A DNA stretch of 9,814 nt from Desulfuromusa sp. (GTDB lineage: Bacteria > Desulfobacterota > Desulfuromonadia > Desulfuromonadales > Geopsychrobacteraceae), in assembly GCA_021157505.1 (NCBI GenBank), contig JAGGWI010000057.1, positions 1-9,814 of the forward strand, read 5' to 3'. Each line of letters begins with the position of its first letter. Within the stretch, counting starts at the first letter, position 1. The position numbers were made by a program, and so were the translations under genes. Shown here one piece after another: positions 6,339 to 9,814 of the stretch. The notes beneath the pieces were generated by a model. It did not search any database. It was not told where the DNA came from and was given only the letters and a program-made list of their open reading frames with translations.

Positions 6339-6787
6339 ACCGGCACAGCAGTAGATCCATAATAGCGTTCTGGTTCGAAAACAATCATGGGTTCATTATG
6401 CAAAAGCCGAATCTGCGAGTAAAAGCCCATCGCTGAAACCTTCAAAAGAAAGGGGATTACGCAGGGTTGAAAGTTTTCTGCCACTGATAATTCATCAACT
6501 TGATCCACCAGTAAAGCCCAATTCCCTTCTGAACCGCGTAAAATAACAGCAATCTTTTCCTTCAGCTTAACGGTTGAAAAAATATCCAGTTTTAACGTAG
6601 GGTCAACAACAGGGATCCATGTTTGCCGGAATTGCAGTGCTGAAATAATCCCCTGGCCAATGTCACTGCGACCGGGGTCAAGAGCATCAGCTATCTGGTC
6701 AACAACCTCAACAACATCGGCTAAATCGAGAATAAACCTTATTTCTCCTAGACGAAAAATAAGTTTGCGATTACCGAGCACTATCAT
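6335..6787 (-). CDS. CheW-domain protein (first in operon)
   Basis: A 150-residue CheW-like protein. It opens with the family's beta-strand pattern (LIFRLGEIRFILDLADVVEV), followed by a region with FRQTWIPVVDPTLKL (about residues 53-67) matching the CheW signature before the second subdomain. A second strand set contains WALLVDQVDEL. It presumably works as a scaffold alongside the CheW-like protein it overlaps; the two are dissimilar in sequence, so they are not a recent duplication. The ATG at 6787 lies only 3 nt after AGGGGG. A GTG two codons downstream (6781) has an ideal 9-nt spacing, so the true start may be there, shortening the protein by two residues. It is the first gene after the candidate promoter at 6840-6868. 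Confidence 0.82.
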   Translation of the reverse strand: MIVLGNRKLIFRLGEIRFILDLADVVEVVDQIADALDPGRSDIGQGIISALQFRQTWIPVVDPTLKLDIFSTVKLKEKIAVILRGSEGNWALLVDQVDELSVAENFQPCVIPFLLKVSAMGFYSQIRLLHNEPMIVFEPERYYGSTAVPV

Positions 6788-6839
6788 AGACCCCCTAAAA
6801 CTGTTCGAACTCCTTGATTTTTCTAGGAAAGCGCTTCAA

Positions 6840-6868
6840 AAGCTAACATAGAGATTAGAAACTGTCAA
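6840..6868 (-). promoter_or_regulatory. Sigma-70 promoter (extended -10) of the cheW-cheW-response regulator operon
   Basis: On the minus strand a perfect -35 TTGACA (6868-6863) is separated by 17 nt from TAGCTT (6845-6840). The -10 is preceded by TG one nt upstream, an extended -10. The predicted start of transcription is about 50 nt upstream of the first cheW gene. An 8-bp palindrome AAGCGCTT (6829-6836) sits at that start. The promoter lies after the dgt stop, so the operon can be expressed separately from dgt. Confidence 0.6.
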
Positions 6869-6903
6869 GCTTTTATCAATGAGCTCCAATAAGTTGTTGC
6901 ACA

Positions 6904-7944
6904 TCAAATACTTTTCCATGGCTGCGGAAGAAAACAGTCCCGATAAAGAGACAGGGCAAAACGATCTGTCATCCCAGCGATAAAATCGGCCACTGAAACC
7001 TCCAGACTATCTTCTGCAAAGCGTCGGCCACCATACTTTAGAAAAACATCTTCCCGGTCACAAAAGTAAAGGAACAGTTCATTAAGTAAATGAGAGGCCT
7101 TATCAAATTCAGTTTTAACAGATTCTGCCCAGTAAACATGCTCAAAAAGCCAGCTTCTCAAGGCTCGAATTGCTTCATCCATCTCCACTGAAAGAAGGAT
7201 TTGACAACCATCCGTTGCCATCGATTCAGTGATAATATCTCGTACCATCCTGTCAATTCTGCTAGAATGGCGCAGACCAACCACAGCTGTTATTTCTTTG
7301 GGAATATCAGCTGAACCAATAACATGTCCACGAACAGCATCATCAAGATCATGACTGACATAAGCAATAATATCTGCCAATCGGACAATCTGACCTTCCA
7401 ATGTCTGAGCACGAGATTGTGCATCTGGAGTTAATAACCCACCCTCCCCTTTTGAATGTTTTAAAATACCATCCCGGACTTCATAGGTGAGATTCAACCC
7501 TTTACCCCCTTTTTCCAGGATATCAACCACCCTTAAGCTTTGTTTGACATGGTGAAAACCGCCGGGGACCAGTTCATTCAATACCCGTTCTCCGACATGA
7601 CCAAAAGGGGTATGTCCCAGATCATGGCCTAGAGAAATGGCTTCCGTCAGGTCTTCATTTAAACGCAATGCGCGAGCAATAGTACGAGCAACCTGAGAGA
7701 CCTCAAGGGTATGAGTTAAACGAGTTCGATAATGATCCCCTTCAGGGGAAAGAAAAACTTGGGTTTTATACTTTAGCCTCCTGAACGCCTTACTGTGTAG
7801 AATACGATCACGATCATGCTGAAAAACTGTACGTATAGTACATTTTTTAGATGGAAACTTTCGCCCCCGGCTCTTTGAACTTAAGCAGGCGTTGGATGAA
7901 AGTGCTTGCAGTTCAAAACTCTCCAAAGATTTTCTGATATTCAT
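6904..7944 (-). CDS. dgt: Deoxyguanosinetriphosphate triphosphohydrolase-like protein (HD domain)
   Basis: A 346-residue dNTPase that would split dNTPs into deoxynucleoside and triphosphate, helping to balance the nucleotide pool. It has the N-terminal RTVFQHDRDRILHSKAFRRL block typical of the family, and the metal-binding HD-superfamily residues H78 (RTRLTHTLEV), H107/D108 (SLGHDLGHTPFGH) and D191 (RLADIIAYVSHDLDD). It ends in the usual LPQPW. Length and motifs fit the shorter type 2 family of bacterial dGTPase-like proteins; substrate range cannot be read from sequence. The ATG at 7944 is chosen because family members start at this point (MNIRKSLE). The open frame continues to 8049, but the extra 35 residues are AT-rich intergenic translation. 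No clear Shine-Dalgarno precedes it, so translation may be weak. It is divergent from the Ros/MucR gene. I found no convincing terminator after it. Confidence 0.9.
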   Translation of the reverse strand: MNIRKSLESFELQALSSNACLSSKSRGRKFPSKKCTIRTVFQHDRDRILHSKAFRRLKYKTQVFLSPEGDHYRTRLTHTLEVSQVARTIARALRLNEDLTEAISLGHDLGHTPFGHVGERVLNELVPGGFHHVKQSLRVVDILEKGGKGLNLTYEVRDGILKHSKGEGGLLTPDAQSRAQTLEGQIVRLADIIAYVSHDLDDAVRGHVIGSADIPKEITAVVGLRHSSRIDRMVRDIITESMATDGCQILLSVEMDEAIRALRSWLFEHVYWAESVKTEFDKASHLLNELFLYFCDREDVFLKYGGRRFAEDSLEVSVADFIAGMTDRFALSLYRDCFLPQPWKSI

Positions 7945-7987
7945 AGATAAACCAATCTTTACAAACAAAAAAATCTGTTTAAAAGTA

Positions 7988-8003
7988 TTCTTTATATAAA
8001 GAA
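7988..8003. promoter_or_regulatory. Perfect 16-bp palindrome in the dgt / ros-type intergenic region
   Basis: TTCTTTATATAAAGAA is identical to its reverse complement over 16 bp. It lies in the AT-rich spacer (7945-8135) between divergent dgt and the Ros/MucR-type gene, about 45 nt upstream of the dgt start. It could be an operator for either gene, for example autoregulation by the Ros/MucR protein, whose relatives bind AT-rich sites. It also contains TTTATA and TATATA, which could act as a -10 for dgt, so promoter and operator cannot be separated by eye. Confidence 0.4.
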
Positions 8004-8069
8004 CTATAACAATAAAGTGAACAATATATGCAATAAAAGAAAATCTCAATGGTGGGATAGACTTTGCTC

Positions 8070-8098
8070 TTGCTTTGATTTTGATTATGTTCTAAAGA
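8070..8098 (+). promoter_or_regulatory. Weak candidate promoter for the Ros/MucR-type gene
   Basis: TTGCTT (8070-8075), 17 nt, then TAAAGA (8093-8098), about 37 nt before the ATG. The -10 matches only 3 of 6 positions, and other spacings in this AT-rich stretch are nearly as good. Confidence 0.2.
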
Positions 8099-8135
8099 TA
8101 TTTACCCAACAAACAAACTGACAGGAGAAATTCAT

Positions 8136-8558
8136 ATGGCAAATATTATGGAAATGGCGGCAGATATTATTGCTGCGCACGCATCAACAACTCCGATGTC
8201 CAAAGAAGAACTGATCGCTGAACTGAATGAAGTTCATTCTGCCCTGTCTGCCCTGGAAAGAGGGGAGACCCTGGAAACGGCAGAAGATACTGAAGCAGCT
8301 CCTGCTGTCAGCAGGAAAAAAGCCTTTGGTAAAGATAAAATTTACTGCATGATCTGTGGGAAGGGGTTTAAAACTCTCTCTCGTCACCTGAAAACAGCTC
8401 ATGACATGGCTGCAACAGACTACCGTAAACAGTTTGATATTCCCCGAAGTCAATCACTAGCGTCAAAAAATTACTCAGAAAGCCGTCGAAAAATGGCGAT
8501 TGATCGTGACCTGGCCGGCAATCTTGCTAAAGCGCGAGCAGCGCGGGCAAAAAAATAG
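8136..8558 (+). CDS. Ros/MucR-family zinc-finger transcriptional regulator
   Basis: A 140-residue regulator of the prokaryotic C2H2 zinc-finger family. The N-terminal half (residues 1-45) is helical and acidic, matching the oligomerisation region of MucR/Ros proteins. The finger reads YCMICGKGFKTLSRHLKTAH: Cys-x2-Cys, nine residues, then His-x4-His, the same ligand spacing as Agrobacterium Ros. It is followed by the family's DMAATDYRKQFDIP segment. The lysine/arginine-rich C-terminus (SRRKMAIDRD to KARAARAKK) probably adds DNA contacts. Relatives bind AT-rich promoters, often their own. The start ATG has GGAG 8 nt upstream. The gene is single, divergent from dgt, with a terminator immediately after. 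Its targets cannot be inferred. Confidence 0.92.
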   Translation: MANIMEMAADIIAAHASTTPMSKEELIAELNEVHSALSALERGETLETAEDTEAAPAVSRKKAFGKDKIYCMICGKGFKTLSRHLKTAHDMAATDYRKQFDIPRSQSLASKNYSESRRKMAIDRDLAGNLAKARAARAKK

Positions 8559-8570
8559 TCCCAGTTACCA

Positions 8571-8610
8571 TAATCAAAAAGGCGGCCTGCAAGGGTCGCC
8601 TTTTTGATTA
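8571..8610. terminator. Bidirectional rho-independent terminator
   Basis: TAATCAAAAAGGCG (8571-8584) pairs perfectly with CGCCTTTTTGATTA (8597-8610). Three further pairs (one of them G-T) extend the stem towards a 6-nt loop, giving about 17 bp. The T5 tract exists on both strands, so the structure can end both the Ros/MucR transcript (stop 12 nt before) and the convergent deoB-DUF2914 transcript (stop 11 nt away). Confidence 0.88.
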
Positions 8611-8621
8611 AACATCAGCAG

Positions 8622-9008
8622 TTATTCCAGATTGAACGGAATCGTTGCTATTTCATTTTCCTTTTCATCCAGGATAACAACCTTCCACTCACCAACCCAC
8701 TGCGGCAAGACCCGTTTAGATGAATAAGTTCGCCAATTAGAAGATCTGATCGACAAAGGCACTCGCGCTAATTCATTATCCTGATAATACCAGACATGGG
8801 TGATCACAGTATCCTCTTGTGCACCAACTATCCGGGTAAAACAATACAACTTACCAAAATCGGCCCGATAGGATTCAATTTGATCGACCGGCATCTGGTT
8901 TTCAATTGCTGTGGTAATGACTCCGTCAGCAACCTGCAAATCTGCCGCCTGGGCACAAGAAATACCCATGGCAACAACGACAAACATCCATACGATTAGT
9001 TTTTTCAA
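8622..9008 (-). CDS. Secreted DUF2914-domain protein
   Basis: A 128-residue protein. Residues 1-21 form a signal peptide (MKKLIVWMFVVVAMG core, cleavage after CAQA), so it is exported to the periplasm. There is no good lipobox around the cysteine, so it is probably soluble. The rest matches the DUF2914 pattern as I know it: YCFTRIVG, a VITHVWYYQDNELARVPL block, a WRTYSSKR segment, then a GEWKVVILDEKENEIATIPF ending. The function of DUF2914 is not known. The start codon is TTG at 9008, supported by AAGGGGG (9023-9017) at exactly 8-nt spacing and by the signal-peptide MKK start. It follows deoB by 2 nt, and its ribosome-binding site lies inside the last deoB codons, so the two are one transcript; no functional link to nucleoside metabolism is evident. 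Confidence 0.82.
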   Translation of the reverse strand: MKKLIVWMFVVVAMGISCAQAADLQVADGVITTAIENQMPVDQIESYRADFGKLYCFTRIVGAQEDTVITHVWYYQDNELARVPLSIRSSNWRTYSSKRVLPQWVGEWKVVILDEKENEIATIPFNLE

Positions 9009-9010
9009 CT

Positions 9011-9814
9011 TTACGACCCCCTTATACTAGAGATGAGTTCAGGAAGAAAACTTTGTCCTTCTGGCAATGAAATCTGAAAATTATCCGCAACAGTCGCTCC
9101 AACATCAGCAAAAGATTGTCTAACACCCAAACTTGCCGGGGTAGAGATCGCTTGAGAAAAAAGCAATAACGGTACATATTCGCGACTGTGGTCCGTTCCC
9201 GGGGTTGTCGGATCACAACCATGATCCGCAGTAATCATCAATAAATCGTCAGGAAACATTTTTTCCAACAACTGCGGCAGCCAACTATCAAACTGCTGCA
9301 AAGCAGTGGCAAAACCAACACTATCCAAACGGTGTCCATACAGCATATCAAAATCTACCAGGTTGGTCATGATCAAACCCTGATTAATTTCATCCAGACA
9401 CTGCAAAGTTTTGCTCATACCGTCAAAGTTACCGTTTGTCGGGGATGAAAAGGAGAGACCATCTCCGGCAAAAAGATCTTTAATCTTGCCTATTCCCCAG
9501 GTCGGCAAATCCTGTTGCTGCAGAATCTCCAACACTGTTCTTTTAGGTGGTTTGCGGGGGAAATCATGACGCCCGGAGGTACGATAAAAGTTGGCGGCAC
9601 ACGTCCCTTTAAAGGGACGTGCAATAACCCGACAGACATTGTAAGGCAAAAGGATTTTTTCAACTTGTCGACAGATAGAATAGAGTTTATCAGGAGAAAT
9701 AATATCTTCGTGGGCGGAAATCTGGAATACAGAGTCACTACTTGTATACACAATTGGCCGACCCGTTAGCAGGTGTTCTTCACCTAAGCTACGGAGGATA
9801 TCGGTTCCACTAGC
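9011..9814 (-). CDS. deoB: Phosphopentomutase, C-terminal 267 residues (partial)
   Basis: The frame is open to the right edge, where it reads ASGTDILRSLGEEHLLTG and then RPIVYTSSDSVFQISAHED, a hallmark of DeoB. The N-terminal third, roughly 125 residues with the first metal ligand and the phosphothreonine, lies outside the window. DeoB interconverts (deoxy)ribose 1-phosphate and 5-phosphate in nucleoside salvage and belongs to the alkaline-phosphatase superfamily. The metal-binding residues visible are the Asp and His of DFDMLYGHR, the Asp-His of TADHG, and the His of TDHSRE 11 residues later, matching the known ligand spacing. A GTG at 9751 could be mistaken for a start but is an internal valine codon. 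The stop is followed 2 nt later by the DUF2914 gene. Confidence 0.95.
   Translation of the reverse strand, partial: ASGTDILRSLGEEHLLTGRPIVYTSSDSVFQISAHEDIISPDKLYSICRQVEKILLPYNVCRVIARPFKGTCAANFYRTSGRHDFPRKPPKRTVLEILQQQDLPTWGIGKIKDLFAGDGLSFSSPTNGNFDGMSKTLQCLDEINQGLIMTNLVDFDMLYGHRLDSVGFATALQQFDSWLPQLLEKMFPDDLLMITADHGCDPTTPGTDHSREYVPLLLFSQAISTPASLGVRQSFADVGATVADNFQISLPEGQSFLPELISSIRGS

Noticed and set aside
7945..8049. 35-residue N-terminal extension of dgt
   Set aside because: AT-rich hydrophobic translation of intergenic DNA that includes the palindrome; family members start at the MNIRKSLE position.
9739..9751. GTG start for a shorter deoB, and a TGTATACA palindrome at the same place
   Set aside because: The frame continues with conserved DeoB sequence to the window edge, so the GTG is an internal valine and the palindrome is within coding sequence.

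Overview
The window is about 9.8 kb of ordinary bacterial chromosome of moderate GC. It most resembles the Desulfuromonadales (Geobacter/Pelobacter/Desulfuromonas relatives). That placement rests on three things: a b558-type succinate dehydrogenase/fumarate reductase cytochrome b followed directly by the flavoprotein gene, a Ros/MucR zinc-finger regulator, and a CheW-CheW-response regulator operon of a type I associate with this group. No search was run, so the assignment is an inference from protein sequence. I see no phage, IS element, CRISPR array, tRNA or rRNA.

Layout, left to right. Positions 1-793 (minus) hold the start of the flavoprotein gene (sdhA/frdA, cut by the left edge) and the complete cytochrome b gene sdhC/frdC, which is upstream in transcription. 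The roughly 350 bp upstream of sdhC (794-1144) hold a candidate promoter with an overlapping palindrome, a 44-codon coding-like stretch, a cluster of interlocking inverted repeats, and the terminator of valS. Positions 1145-3802 (minus) are valyl-tRNA synthetase. Positions 3803-4098 hold a roughly 125-nt imperfect palindrome and a strong hairpin terminator. Positions 4099-6787 (minus) are a tightly overlapping three-gene signalling operon: two small CheW-domain proteins, then a 590-residue response regulator with an acidic tandem-repeat linker. A good extended -10 promoter lies just upstream. Positions 6904-7944 (minus) are a dNTP triphosphohydrolase. Divergent from it, 8136-8558 (plus) is a Ros/MucR-type regulator; the AT-rich spacer between them carries a perfect 16-bp palindrome. 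A bidirectional terminator at 8571-8610 separates that gene from a convergent pair on the minus strand: phosphopentomutase (deoB, cut by the right edge) and a secreted DUF2914 protein with a TTG start.

Functionally these are independent units: respiration/TCA cycle (sdhCA), translation (valS), signalling (cheW-cheW-response regulator), nucleotide metabolism (dgt, deoB) and regulation (Ros/MucR). The least explained items are the large intergenic palindrome at 3874-3998, the 48/96-bp repeat inside the response regulator, and the structured leader of sdhC. I see no clear sign of an undescribed multi-gene system; the signalling operon is the nearest candidate because it has scaffold and output proteins but no kinase or receptor in the window.
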